From contig CAMYUU010000002.1 in the NCBI GenBank assembly GCA_947302355.1, positions 40,834 through 104,833 of the forward strand: 64,000 bases of DNA, read 5' to 3'. Shown piece by piece: positions 7,870 through 16,493 of this stretch (its first letter is position 1; each line of letters begins with the position of its first letter). The stretch is from an uncultured Candidatus Saccharibacteria bacterium (GTDB lineage: Bacteria; Patescibacteriota; Saccharimonadia; Saccharimonadales; Saccharimonadaceae). A program made the translations under genes and the position numbers. The notes under the pieces are model-generated. The model was given only the letters and a program-made list of their open reading frames with translations, was not told where the DNA came from and ran no database searches.

Positions 7870-7875
7870 TATAAT
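7870..7875 (+). promoter_or_regulatory. -10 box of the TrbL-like gene
   Basis: TATAAT lies 10 nt before the ATG at 7886 and overlaps the ATG at 7874, which therefore cannot be the normal start if this is the promoter. Confidence 0.5.
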
Positions 7876-7885
7876 GGTGATATAT

Positions 7886-10213
7886 ATGAATTCATCACGT
7901 GATAATTGTTTTGGTTTGATGAAAAAACTCATTCATAGAGGTGCAGCTGTTTTTACGGCTGTGGTGGTTTTTGGTGGATTAATATCGGTAATAGGAAATG
8001 TATTGGTACCGAGTGGTGAAGCTTGGGCAGAGTATGGTGGTACCTGGAAAGGTTTACCGGATTGCAAGGATGGTTGGGAAATATTAGAGAAGGTTGAAAA
8101 ACGTACAGGCCAGAGAGCGGATAAACCAGAGGGTGATGTTGCTGGTTATTATGTTGATGTAAAGTGCGCAGCGACAAACAAGACGGTGAAAAATGTTTTT
8201 GCTGCACCAGAAGATATGCCAAATAACCATGACGACAATGGAGTAAAGTGTATTATTATTTCTTTAGCCCAAGGCAAGGCCGTGTCGTGTGATGGCACCG
8301 TTGGTCAGCTTTATACGGGAGAAGTGCCTGAGGATGCAATTGAGGAGGCGAGAAAAAAGGCTGAAGAGAATAAGCGATATTGTTGGGATAATTCGGGTAG
8401 CTTGGGTTGGCTAATATGTCCAATTATAGAAGGTGCGAGTTCAGCCCTTAGTACTATTTATGAAAATATTATAGAGCCATTCCTCGTTATTGATCCCGCC
8501 CTGATTGATGATTCGGATTCGAGTGGGGTATATATAGCTTGGAGTATTTTTAGGAATATAGCAAACTGGATATTTGTAATATTGCTACTTGCTGTAATCT
8601 TTTCACAAATTACTGGCTGGGGAATTGATAATTATGGAATAAAGAAGATATTGCCGAAGTTGATTGTGGCTGCTATTCTTATTAATCTTTCTTTTGTAAT
8701 TTGCCAGTTGGCAGTTGATTTATCTAATATATTTGGGAATGGCTTGAATTCAATGCTTACCGGAATAGCTGCTCAGGTAAACGCGCAGGCTTCTTCTGCG
8801 TCTGCCTATTTTAGCTCTTTGGTTTATGTTGTGGCTGCGGCTCTTGGAATTGTGGTTGCTGCTGGAGCGGCAGGTGCAGCGTTTTTGACCGTTACGACGT
8901 TGATAGGTAGTGGCTGGGCGATAATTGTGCCAGTTCTAATGAGCCTTGTGTCTGCCTTATTGTCTGTATTATTTATGTTTGCAGTTTTAATCGTGAGAAA
9001 GGCTTTGGCTGTATTATTGGTCGCGGTCGCGCCACTGGCTTTTGCTTCTTATATCTTTCCCAATACAAAGAAAATCCTTTTTGATAGGTGGTTGAGTATA
9101 TTTAAGGGGGTATTGCTGCTGTATCCATTGGCTGGCCTTTTGATTGGTGGCGGACTATTGGCGTCGGTGATTATTGTGACTACGGCGCAGGAGGGGAGTG
9201 TAGATGCATCTAGTGATGTGCAGCTATTCTTTACATACCTAGGTGGAGTATTGTTGCAAGTAGTTCCTTTCTTCTTCTTGCCTTCTCTGTTTAGGAAATC
9301 TCTTAGTGCTGTTGGTGATATCGGTAATAAGATTACTGGATTTGGAAGGGGTGTCAATGCTGGACTTTCTAAGCGAGTCAATGAAAGTGAAGGCATAAGG
9401 GCTTGGCAAGCTGAGCAGGCGGCTGGAACGCCTAATGGATTACGCGAAAGAGTAGCGTCGGCGATGGCTGGAAACAAAAGATTGCCAGGTGGTCAAATAG
9501 CAAGAAATGCTCTTGCACGCAGTAGGATGAAGCACGAGAGAATGACGTCAATGCTGGGCGCTTATGATGCGATGTTTGGTAAGGATTATTTATTGCAAGC
9601 TGAGACAGCTAACGAGATGAAGCGCATAACGTCTTCTGGTGAAATTAATAATTTGGGATTCAATCCCAAGACTGAAGAAATTACTGACGAAAAAGGCCTT
9701 GCGGCTGGATTTCGGAAGGCTTTGCGGAAAAATGACGCAGCTGGGATACGAGCTTACACGGACGCATTGGCGACAAAGGGAAGTGCTGGAAGGCAGGCGA
9801 TTCAAGATATTTGGGATAAGGAAGTGGAGACTGGGACCGTAACAGGGTCTGCAGCGAAAACTTTTGCTGATAATGTTTTGTCGAATCATGCAGACTTTAA
9901 AGTGACTAATGATAGTATGTACGAGTTAGCAAAAGGTGTTAATAGTAAGCCTGAGGAGAGTCTTAAGACGACTGAACAATGGCTTCAAGATAATGGAACA
10001 GCATTAGTTGATAACGTTACGGCGGCGTCTTTGGGTAGTATGGATGATAAGGAATATAAGAGAATAATTAGATTGGCTCAATCGCATCCTATAATCCGAG
10101 AATTGGCAAATGAGGCATTGACGGGTCCAAACATTGCAAGTATAAATGCTCAAAGAGTGAAAGAGCTGAAAGATCTTGCTAATGGGTCTACTCCTCCTAC
10201 TTCGACTACTTAA
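7886..10213 (+). CDS. TrbL/VirB6-like polytopic membrane protein (type IV secretion-like)
   Basis: The track starts at 7874, but that ATG overlaps the -10 box. The ATG at 7886 or the MKK at 7919 is likelier; no Shine-Dalgarno sequence is visible. An N-terminal hydrophobic signal (AAVFTAVVVFGGLISVIG) is followed by a Cys-containing exported domain (residues 30-180). About seven transmembrane helices come next (residues 215-480), including GWGIDNYGIKKILPKLIVAA, then a 300-residue soluble tail. This arrangement matches TrbL/VirB6-type channel proteins common in CPR genomes (family knowledge). No VirB4 or other partner is in the window, so a role in DNA uptake or secretion is inference. Confidence 0.6.
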   Translation: MNSSRDNCFGLMKKLIHRGAAVFTAVVVFGGLISVIGNVLVPSGEAWAEYGGTWKGLPDCKDGWEILEKVEKRTGQRADKPEGDVAGYYVDVKCAATNKTVKNVFAAPEDMPNNHDDNGVKCIIISLAQGKAVSCDGTVGQLYTGEVPEDAIEEARKKAEENKRYCWDNSGSLGWLICPIIEGASSALSTIYENIIEPFLVIDPALIDDSDSSGVYIAWSIFRNIANWIFVILLLAVIFSQITGWGIDNYGIKKILPKLIVAAILINLSFVICQLAVDLSNIFGNGLNSMLTGIAAQVNAQASSASAYFSSLVYVVAAALGIVVAAGAAGAAFLTVTTLIGSGWAIIVPVLMSLVSALLSVLFMFAVLIVRKALAVLLVAVAPLAFASYIFPNTKKILFDRWLSIFKGVLLLYPLAGLLIGGGLLASVIIVTTAQEGSVDASSDVQLFFTYLGGVLLQVVPFFFLPSLFRKSLSAVGDIGNKITGFGRGVNAGLSKRVNESEGIRAWQAEQAAGTPNGLRERVASAMAGNKRLPGGQIARNALARSRMKHERMTSMLGAYDAMFGKDYLLQAETANEMKRITSSGEINNLGFNPKTEEITDEKGLAAGFRKALRKNDAAGIRAYTDALATKGSAGRQAIQDIWDKEVETGTVTGSAAKTFADNVLSNHADFKVTNDSMYELAKGVNSKPEESLKTTEQWLQDNGTALVDNVTAASLGSMDDKEYKRIIRLAQSHPIIRELANEALTGPNIASINAQRVKELKDLANGSTPPTSTT

Positions 10214-10283
10214 TATATAAAAGACGGAGATTAATTTTTGTCGTTCATATCGAATTGGTTGGCACCATTTGAGATTAGCTGGT

Positions 10284-11054
10284 TTAGATTACATGGTCGA
10301 ATAAACAAGCAATGGTTAGCGGGCCGACGCCGCCGGTGGGGGGCGTGATGGCGGCGAGGTCGGTGCGGGCGCGGACGTCGCTGGAAAGGTCGCCTTTTAG
10401 GACGCCGTTTTCGCTGGCTGTGCCGGCATCTACAACTACGGCACCAGGCTTAATCATTGAGCTATTGATTAAGCCTGCTACGCCGGTAGCCGTAATAATA
10501 ATATCGTATTGGTTGAGCATTGTAAGGTTGGAACCACGGTGGAATAAATTTACATTAAGCCCAGAATCACTAAACATTTTAAATAATGGAGCGCCTACGA
10601 GTTTTCCGCGACCAACGATGGCGATTTTCTGATTTTTTAATTCGATATTATAGCCGGTGAGAAGCCAGTTAATAGCAGTGGCGGTGGCTGAATCGTAATT
10701 GGCGTGTTCGCCTAGGCCATCTACGTCTTTTTCAGGTGCGATTAGATTACAAAGTTCATCGGTGCGTTCTTTTTCCTGAATTGGAAGCTGAATGATAATA
10801 CCAGAAACTGATGGATCGCTACTAGCACGAATGATTTCTTCTTGGAGGGCGTCAGAATTTTGTGCACGATAGTCAATCACTTCTACGCCGATATCTTCGC
10901 CGTATTTAATTTTAAGATTGACATATTTAAGAATGACAGGGTTATCACTATCGCGAAGAATGAGAAGTTTAGGTTTTTTAGCCATTTTGCGGATTTGCTG
11001 GGCTTGACGTTCTTTGATGAAGCCGGCCAGTTCGCGACCATCTAAGATCTTCAT
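10284..11054 (-). CDS. folD: FolD, methylenetetrahydrofolate dehydrogenase/cyclohydrolase
   Basis: It converts 5,10-methylene-THF to 10-formyl-THF. The start at 11054 (MKILDGREL) gives a 4-nt ATGA overlap with murB; the longer track ORF reads back into murB. The catalytic YVNLK motif, IIIQLPIQ, KDVDGLGEH, the nucleotide loop IVGRGKLVGAP and the signature ITPPTGGVGPLT are present. The loop has Gly-Lys where family members usually have Ser-x-x. Length (256 aa) is slightly short. It is translationally coupled to murB, an association with no obvious metabolic logic. Confidence 0.93.
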   Translation of the reverse strand: MKILDGRELAGFIKERQAQQIRKMAKKPKLLILRDSDNPVILKYVNLKIKYGEDIGVEVIDYRAQNSDALQEEIIRASSDPSVSGIIIQLPIQEKERTDELCNLIAPEKDVDGLGEHANYDSATATAINWLLTGYNIELKNQKIAIVGRGKLVGAPLFKMFSDSGLNVNLFHRGSNLTMLNQYDIIITATGVAGLINSSMIKPGAVVVDAGTASENGVLKGDLSSDVRARTDLAAITPPTGGVGPLTIACLFDHVI

Positions 11055-12175
11055 TGGATCTCCATAGGTTCTTGTTCGAGCCAATAACCAAATTTGTCGT
11101 AGACTTTGCCAACTATTTCACTACGAGCGGCTTTTAGATCATTATAACCTTTGGCGGATTCATTGATGAGAACTAGTGGGGCTTTGTCGCTAACGCGCAT
11201 CCCATGTAAGAGCGCGCCTTTAAGACCAGCTTGTTCGATTAGCCAACCGGAATTGATTTTGTTGCCATCTTTGCCGTGATAAACTGGGTAACCTTTGGAT
11301 TCGGCTAGCTTGGCATCGGCATCGTTTAGGTAGATATTTTTAAAGAATGATCCGGAACTAGCTTGGCTTAAAGGGTCTGGCAATTTGCTGTCACGGATAT
11401 CGCTTACGATTTGACGGATGCTCTGAGGACTGTAATCGGTAATATTGTTGGCTGATATGTATTGCTCGATAGAATTATAAAATGGGCGAGACATTTCGCC
11501 AGATCTAAGATGGAGGGTGAGAGAGATAACGAAATAGCGATTTTTGTCGGTAGTATTTAGAATGCTTTTGCGATAGGAAAAATGAAGATCGGATTTTGAG
11601 AGGGTTTTATAAGTATGGTCAGTGGTGTCGTAAACTTCGATTTCGACTAATGTATCTGCGATTTCTTGGCCGTAGGCTCCGATGTTTTGGACTGGAGCTG
11701 CGCCAGCTAGGCCAGGTATTTTGCTCAAAGCTTCAATCCCAGTGAGGTTTCTTTTGCAGGCGTAGTCGACGACATCGTCCCAGTATTCGCCACCCATCAC
11801 TTTAATATAAATCGTGGAACGACTAGGCACCTCTTTTTCGGACACACTTGAGGCCGTTCGGCCAAGCTTATGGTCCTCAAAAGAGGTACCTGAGTCGCTC
11901 TGTGACTCATATTTAGATTTAAGGATGTCTGTCGGTGTCTGGGTAATCTCGATGCCTTTCATGCGGTTAATGATGATGACGCCGTTAAATCCTTCATCGT
12001 GACCGATGGTGTTGGCGCCGTAGCCAAGTACGAAAGTAGGCAAATGGGCTTGTTCGGCAAAGCTATAAGCATCAGCAACTTCGTCGTGGTTTTCAACTTC
12101 AATTACGTAGCGTGCTGGACCGCCAAGTCGCATGGTGGTGAGACTGGAAATTAAGATATTTTCATTAATCCTCAT
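11051..12175 (-). CDS. murB: UDP-N-acetylenolpyruvoylglucosamine reductase with in-frame insertion
   Basis: It reduces UDP-GlcNAc-enolpyruvate to UDP-MurNAc using FAD. The FAD-binding motifs TTMRLGGPARYVIEV and LGYGANTI, PGLAGAAPVQNIGAYGQE, the SYRKSIL region and the active-site SGSFFKN are all seen, with an E. coli-like C-terminus. Between GIEI and YIKVMGGEYWDD, E. coli MurB has about 8 residues but this protein has over 40, because palindromic element PE1 lies here in frame. The key residues are intact, so it is probably active. TATAAT stands 6 nt before the ATG. It heads the murB-folD operon. Confidence 0.95.
   Translation of the reverse strand: MRINENILISSLTTMRLGGPARYVIEVENHDEVADAYSFAEQAHLPTFVLGYGANTIGHDEGFNGVIIINRMKGIEITQTPTDILKSKYESQSDSGTSFEDHKLGRTASSVSEKEVPSRSTIYIKVMGGEYWDDVVDYACKRNLTGIEALSKIPGLAGAAPVQNIGAYGQEIADTLVEIEVYDTTDHTYKTLSKSDLHFSYRKSILNTTDKNRYFVISLTLHLRSGEMSRPFYNSIEQYISANNITDYSPQSIRQIVSDIRDSKLPDPLSQASSGSFFKNIYLNDADAKLAESKGYPVYHGKDGNKINSGWLIEQAGLKGALLHGMRVSDKAPLVLINESAKGYNDLKAARSEIVGKVYDKFGYWLEQEPMEIQ
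11820..11897. repeat. Palindromic element PE1, inside murB
   Basis: Arms cgactaggcacctctttt and aaaagaggtacctgagtcg are complementary apart from about two positions. The core gaggccgttcggccaagc-ttatggtcctc matches the other PE copies. At 78 bp it keeps the murB frame. Confidence 0.85.
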
Positions 12176-12256
12176 GAGTTGATTATAGCATGAGAAAAGA
12201 GTTTTTAAAATGAAAGGAGAGGGGGTTGAAAGTGGTTTCTATGCTATAATTATATT

Positions 12257-12760
12257 ATGAAGAAAAAGTGTAGAATTCTGTGTTGTGCGATGACCGCGTT
12301 TTTTTGTCAGCCAATTCTAAATGTGGTTGCAATTTCTGAAGATCAGGAAGCTATGATTGTGAAGCGTTGTGATGCTATTAAGGAGGATCTTAGAACGGTG
12401 CAACGCGATGACGCTAAATCTAGAGTGCATTTAGGTACTTATTATGATGATATTTTGTCGAATTATATAACACCACTAAATGTAAGGTTAGTTGAAAAAA
12501 ATCTTTCTAATGCTGGTTTTATTGATAATCAGAATGAATTTGTAAAAACGAAGACTACATTTGTAAATGATTTTACTAAGTATCAACAAATGCTTGAAGA
12601 GCTAGTAGCGATGGATTGTAAAAATGAACCGGAAAAGTTTTATGATGAATTGGTGAACGTTCGGCAGCGACGCAAGACTATGGAACAGGATGTATTAAAA
12701 ATGAGGCGTTTAATATCTGAGCACATTAGCTTAGTGGAGAGCATGAGGAATAAACTATGA
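12257..12760 (+). CDS. Secreted coiled-coil protein, hypothetical
   Basis: The 167-residue protein has a short signal (MKKKCRILCCAMTAFF...NVVA) and then a helical, charged region with heptad-like spacing and a single mature Cys. I recognise no family. TATAAT (12245-12250) is 6 nt before the ATG, so the transcript is likely leaderless. It overlaps the next gene by 4 nt and precedes a fibro-slime protein, so the three probably form one envelope unit. Confidence 0.7.
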   Translation: MKKKCRILCCAMTAFFCQPILNVVAISEDQEAMIVKRCDAIKEDLRTVQRDDAKSRVHLGTYYDDILSNYITPLNVRLVEKNLSNAGFIDNQNEFVKTKTTFVNDFTKYQQMLEELVAMDCKNEPEKFYDELVNVRQRRKTMEQDVLKMRRLISEHISLVESMRNKL

Positions 12761-13125
12761 CAGAAGAGAGAAAGCGTAGCAGAAGTAGGAAACTAACAAA
12801 TGGGGGTAGGAATCTCGTTCTATTGGGTGTATTTTCTACGATTGTAGCGCTGACGACGACGGGTATTTCTTTAGCGGTCTATCATAATTCTGGCGATATA
12901 TATCTCGACCGCTCGCGCCCGGGTTATTTGCCTGATGAAGAAGAAATTGAAAGTGAGGACGTAGAAGAGGAAGAATATGATTTTGGTAAGATTGAGACTT
13001 TGGATGCTGAAACGGTTGAGGTGTATCTAGAGAATCTGAATGCGGAGGCGAGGTCGCTTGATGAGTATAGTGATTCATTTGACGCAAGTGCGTTGTCGGA
13101 TGAGAAGCTAGGTATTTCTGAGTAG
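12757..13125 (+). CDS. Single-pass membrane protein with acidic ectodomain
   Basis: The 122-residue protein has a basic N-terminus (ERKRSRSRK), one transmembrane helix (NLVLLGVFSTIVALTTTGISLAVY) and an acidic outer part rich in Glu and Asp. No family is recognised. The ATGA overlap with the gene before suggests coupled translation and joint function. Confidence 0.7.
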   Translation: MTEERKRSRSRKLTNGGRNLVLLGVFSTIVALTTTGISLAVYHNSGDIYLDRSRPGYLPDEEEIESEDVEEEEYDFGKIETLDAETVEVYLENLNAEARSLDEYSDSFDASALSDEKLGISE

Positions 13126-13171
13126 GTTAGCTATTGATTTTTTTAGGAAAAGCATTATACTTGAAATTAGC

Positions 13172-14296
13172 ATGGATAAAAAGCGCAAGCAACATGGACA
13201 AAAACTGAAGGTTTTTGGAGTAGTTTCGCTAATAGCGTTAGCTGTTGGGGGCACGTTGGCGACCGTGGGGATGTCGCGGGCGGTGAAAGAAATTCATGGA
13301 ATTGAAATGTCTAGGACGCCCGATGCGATTCTAGCGAGCGCGGGCGTGGATGATGGCAGTGAGGTAACACTTAATGTCATTTTTTTTGACCAGCTGGCTG
13401 ATGAATGTGTAAATATTTATGATTTAGATCAAAACCAGGCTTTGAAAGTTCGTCAGTTTGAGTGGTCTGAATGTGATTATTATAATAGTAAGCTAGAACA
13501 AGGCTTGGTGGATTATTATCTAAATGACGAATTTATGCCAGTAGGACTGGGTGGCTCGTATATAACGAATCGTGGTATGGCGGATCTTTCAAGATGGTAT
13601 TCAAATGTGGATGGTAAGAGTCAAAGCTATATGGGTCAGTTGAAATTGGAATATAGTAGAAGTAATGCACTTTTTTCTTATAGGAATGATGAGTTTTATC
13701 CATTGGATGAAGTTAAGTTTAGTGCTGATGACTTTACGAATCAGGACGGACACAACCATCTTTTTACGATGAGTTTCGCAGTGCCGTTTAGTCCAAGGGT
13801 TAATGGTGAAGAACATTTTATTATTGATGCCGATGATGATACGTTTGTATTTATAGGTGATAGGTTAGCCTTGGATTTAGGGGGAATTCATGAAGCGATG
13901 CGTGGTCAGTTCATAATAAATAAAAAAGGTGAAGTTATGACTGCTGTGGGTGACGAGGACTATGCTTATTCGGGCATAAATGTGAAATCTGATGAGAGTT
14001 CCATCGTGAGGATTTTTCACGCCGATCGTGATTCCAAGGATTCAGTTTTTGGGGTGGCATTTAGTAATATGAATTTGGAAGTAGCAAATTCGCAGTTAGC
14101 CGATGCTAGCGATATACAGATTGCTTATGATCCAACTGATCCGACTTTTGTTAAGCCACTAGGGAAAAGCATGACTGTTCGTCCGGACAATACTAAAGGA
14201 TATATGATTATGGCCACCATTGAGGGTATTGCGCTGGCTGTAGTGGCTATACTTGTAGCAATGGTTGCGCATGCCTTAATAAGGGGCAATTCTTAA
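13172..14296 (+). CDS. Fibro-slime domain membrane protein
   Basis: The 374-residue protein has an N-terminal transmembrane helix (VFGVVSLIALAVGGTLATVG), an outer domain and a C-terminal helix (GIALAVVAILVAMVAHALI). Residues 205-260 match the fibro-slime/PA14-like signature: an Asp-rich DADDDTFVFIGDRLALDLGG followed by IHEAMRGQ, where the Asp cluster probably binds calcium and sugar. TATACT with a TTGATT-like -35 lies about 10 nt before the ATG. With two anchors, the domain would be displayed as a loop on the surface. A carbohydrate-binding role is inference. Its stop abuts the stop of tsaB on the other strand. Confidence 0.75.
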   Translation: MDKKRKQHGQKLKVFGVVSLIALAVGGTLATVGMSRAVKEIHGIEMSRTPDAILASAGVDDGSEVTLNVIFFDQLADECVNIYDLDQNQALKVRQFEWSECDYYNSKLEQGLVDYYLNDEFMPVGLGGSYITNRGMADLSRWYSNVDGKSQSYMGQLKLEYSRSNALFSYRNDEFYPLDEVKFSADDFTNQDGHNHLFTMSFAVPFSPRVNGEEHFIIDADDDTFVFIGDRLALDLGGIHEAMRGQFIINKKGEVMTAVGDEDYAYSGINVKSDESSIVRIFHADRDSKDSVFGVAFSNMNLEVANSQLADASDIQIAYDPTDPTFVKPLGKSMTVRPDNTKGYMIMATIEGIALAVVAILVAMVAHALIRGNS

Positions 14297-14629
14297 TTAT
14301 TTGACTGGTTTAGAGATATTGGCGCCATGTCCATATTCGGGAATAATGATGGGGTGTTTTTTACCATGATGATCGTAGAGCGGAATGCTTAGCTCGGAGG
14401 CTAGAGTATTAACTATGGCTGCGCCAATACGAAGGCCAGTGAATGATCCAGGGCCAGACATGAAGGTGATTTCGGTGATATCTTTAAAATCTTTGTTGTT
14501 TTCTTGTAATTTATCGTGAATGAATTTAAGTAATTTTTCGGCTAAATCGCGATCAAAATTATAACGATATTCGTGATCGTCGAGTTTTAGAATAGTTTCG
14601 GGGGAACTGGTATCTAGATATAATTTCAC
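14297..14629 (-). CDS. tsaB: TsaB-like tRNA t6A protein, short form
   Basis: TsaB helps TsaD and TsaE make threonylcarbamoyladenosine in tRNA. The diagnostic FMSGPGSFTGLRIGAA is present with the N-terminal LYLDTSS strand. At 110 residues it has only the first subdomain of the usual 220-230; the end KPVK meets the convergent neighbour's stop, so it may be a minimal or truncated form. It starts with GTG, 7 nt after a TATAAT box, so it is probably leaderless. tsaE lies upstream on the same strand, separated by PE2. Confidence 0.85.
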   Translation of the reverse strand: MKLYLDTSSPETILKLDDHEYRYNFDRDLAEKLLKFIHDKLQENNKDFKDITEITFMSGPGSFTGLRIGAAIVNTLASELSIPLYDHHGKKHPIIIPEYGHGANISKPVK

Positions 14630-14650
14630 GTAGACAATTATACTCTAAAA

Positions 14651-14757
14651 TATGTAATAAGAAAATATTTTAAACGTGCCCTTCGGACACGCTCCAAGGC
14701 CGCTCTGGCCAGTCTTTATGTCCCGCAGAGCAGATTAAAATATATTCTTATTACATA
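14651..14757. repeat. Palindromic element PE2
   Basis: Arms tatgtaataagaaaatattt and (right) aaatatattcttattacata are complementary. The core contains cttcggacacgctccaaggc and cgctctggccagtctttatg. The right arm includes the tsaE stop codon. Confidence 0.85.
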
Positions 14758-15179
14758 GATAGATTTGTTTCTATCTCGCGGGTGCCATCGTCATTATAAG
14801 AAATTGATATCTTGAAGTGATTTTCAGGAAGAAGATTAGCGACGGATTCGCCCCACTCGATTACGATGATATTTTTTGGGTTTTTAAGATTTTCTTCTAA
14901 ATCTTCGATCATGAGACCTGGTTCAGGGAGTCGGTAAAAGTCGTAGTGTGTGAAAGTTCCGCCATTTGGTAAAGCATATGATTTAGCAATGGTGAAACTG
15001 GGGCTAGTGATGGGTTTTTCAATTTGCAAGCCGTTCGCTAAACCACGCGTGAAAGTGGTTTTGCCGACGCCGACATCACCAATCAATTCGATTACCGTAG
15101 CGGAATCTTTGGATAATTGGCATTTTTTTGCAAATTCTTTGCCGAAGTCTAGCATTTCTTGTTCGGAATTTATTTTCAT
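14751..15179 (-). CDS. tsaE: TsaE, ATPase for tRNA t6A synthesis
   Basis: This P-loop ATPase drives the TsaBDE complex. The 142-residue protein has Walker A GDVGVGKTTFTRG, the family motif SPSFTIAKSY, HYDFYRL and a Walker B-like IIVIEWGE. Length is typical. Its promoter region is shared back to back with murC: a TATAAT on each strand lies within the 18-bp gap. tsaD is not in this window. Confidence 0.95.
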   Translation of the reverse strand: MKINSEQEMLDFGKEFAKKCQLSKDSATVIELIGDVGVGKTTFTRGLANGLQIEKPITSPSFTIAKSYALPNGGTFTHYDFYRLPEPGLMIEDLEENLKNPKNIIVIEWGESVANLLPENHFKISISYNDDGTREIETNLSM

Positions 15180-15197
15180 TGTATAATAAATTATATC

Positions 15198-16415
15198 ATG
15201 AAAGTATATATATCAGGTATATCTGGGACTGGCATGGGGCCGCTAGCGCTTATGGCGAAGCAAGCCGGCTACGATGTGTGTGGCTCAGATCTTAGTAAGG
15301 GTGCAATTTATGATGAGCTTATCAAGGCTGGAATAGAAGTTAAAATAGGTAAGCAAGATGGAGAATTCTTAAAACAAAAATTAGAAAAGGGACTAGATTG
15401 GTTTGTATATACGTCGGCTTTGCCACTAGATCATGCGGAATTGGTTTTGGCGAGTGAGTCTGGAATTAAATGCACTAAGCGTGATGATTTTACTGCGCAT
15501 TTAGTAGAACAGTTGGGCTTAAAAATGGTGGCGGTAGCTGGTACGCATGGTAAGACAACGACTACATCCATGATTATTTACGTGGCGCGAGAGGCTAAGT
15601 TGCCAGCATCTTATATCGTGGGGACTACTTTAGGCTTTGCGCCGAGCGGTGCTTACCACAAAGATGATGTCTATTTTATATATGAAGCCGATGAATATGA
15701 CCGTAATTTTCTAAAGTATCATCCATGGTTGTCTGTGATTCCGGCGGTCTCATATGATCATCCTGATATTTATCCTACGAGACAAGAATACTTGGAGGCA
15801 TTTGAACAATTTAAATTGCAAAGCCAAAAAGTTATAGAAGAGGGGGTTTATGAAAAAGACATAAAGTTGGCAGGCGAGAAGCGACGCAAAGATGCGAGTT
15901 TAGCGGCGGCGGCGATTATAGAGATGGCACCGAGGATTTCGCGTGATGAGGTTATAGGGTTGCTAAATAAGTTTCCGGGTGTGGGTAGAAGGTTTGAGAA
16001 GATAGCTGATGGTGTATACACCGATTACGCACACCATCCAGAAGAAATTGTGGCTACAATTGATGTGGCTAAAGATGAAGCTAGGATTAATCATAAGAAA
16101 GGCATAGTGGTGGTTTATCAACCGCATCAGAATACTCGTCAACATAAAGTATTTGATGGATATAAGAATGCTTTTGTTGGTGTAGATAAGGTTTTTTGGC
16201 TGCCGACTTATTTGACGAGGGAAGACCCGAACCTGGACATCTTGGGACCAAGTGATTTTATTGCAACTTTATCCAATTCGGAAGTGGCCGAAGTAGCGGA
16301 AGCTAACGATGATTTGTCTGAAAAATTGCATAAGTATCTAGAAGATGGTTATTTGGTATTGTTGATGTCGGCTGGGCCGGCTGATTTGTGGATTCGGGAA
16401 AATTTTGCGGATTAG
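15198..16415 (+). CDS. murC: UDP-N-acetylmuramate--L-alanine ligase (MurC/Mpl family)
   Basis: It joins L-Ala to UDP-MurNAc in peptidoglycan synthesis. I place the start at ATG 15198 (MKVYISGISGTG), 10 nt after TATAAT, rather than the track's 15159, which runs into the divergent gene's start. The ATP loop AVAGTHGKTTTTSMI, YEADEYDRNF and YTDYAHHPEEI are clear. At 405 residues it is shorter than typical MurC (about 450-490). The N-terminal GISGTGMGPLA is somewhat like the recycling ligase Mpl, so Mpl is the alternative; with murB nearby, MurC is favoured. Confidence 0.87.
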   Translation: MKVYISGISGTGMGPLALMAKQAGYDVCGSDLSKGAIYDELIKAGIEVKIGKQDGEFLKQKLEKGLDWFVYTSALPLDHAELVLASESGIKCTKRDDFTAHLVEQLGLKMVAVAGTHGKTTTTSMIIYVAREAKLPASYIVGTTLGFAPSGAYHKDDVYFIYEADEYDRNFLKYHPWLSVIPAVSYDHPDIYPTRQEYLEAFEQFKLQSQKVIEEGVYEKDIKLAGEKRRKDASLAAAAIIEMAPRISRDEVIGLLNKFPGVGRRFEKIADGVYTDYAHHPEEIVATIDVAKDEARINHKKGIVVVYQPHQNTRQHKVFDGYKNAFVGVDKVFWLPTYLTREDPNLDILGPSDFIATLSNSEVAEVAEANDDLSEKLHKYLEDGYLVLLMSAGPADLWIRENFAD

Positions 16416-16444
16416 AAAAAAGACTTAAACATAGTGATAATGTG

Positions 16445-16473
16445 TTGACAATGAAAATGCCTTTGTTTATAAT
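16445..16473 (+). promoter_or_regulatory. Consensus promoter for the surface-protein operon
   Basis: TTGACA and TATAAT with a 17-bp spacer, followed by AAGGA and the ATG at 16494. Confidence 0.85.
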
Positions 16474-16493
16474 AAAAGGCATAAGGATTTTGG

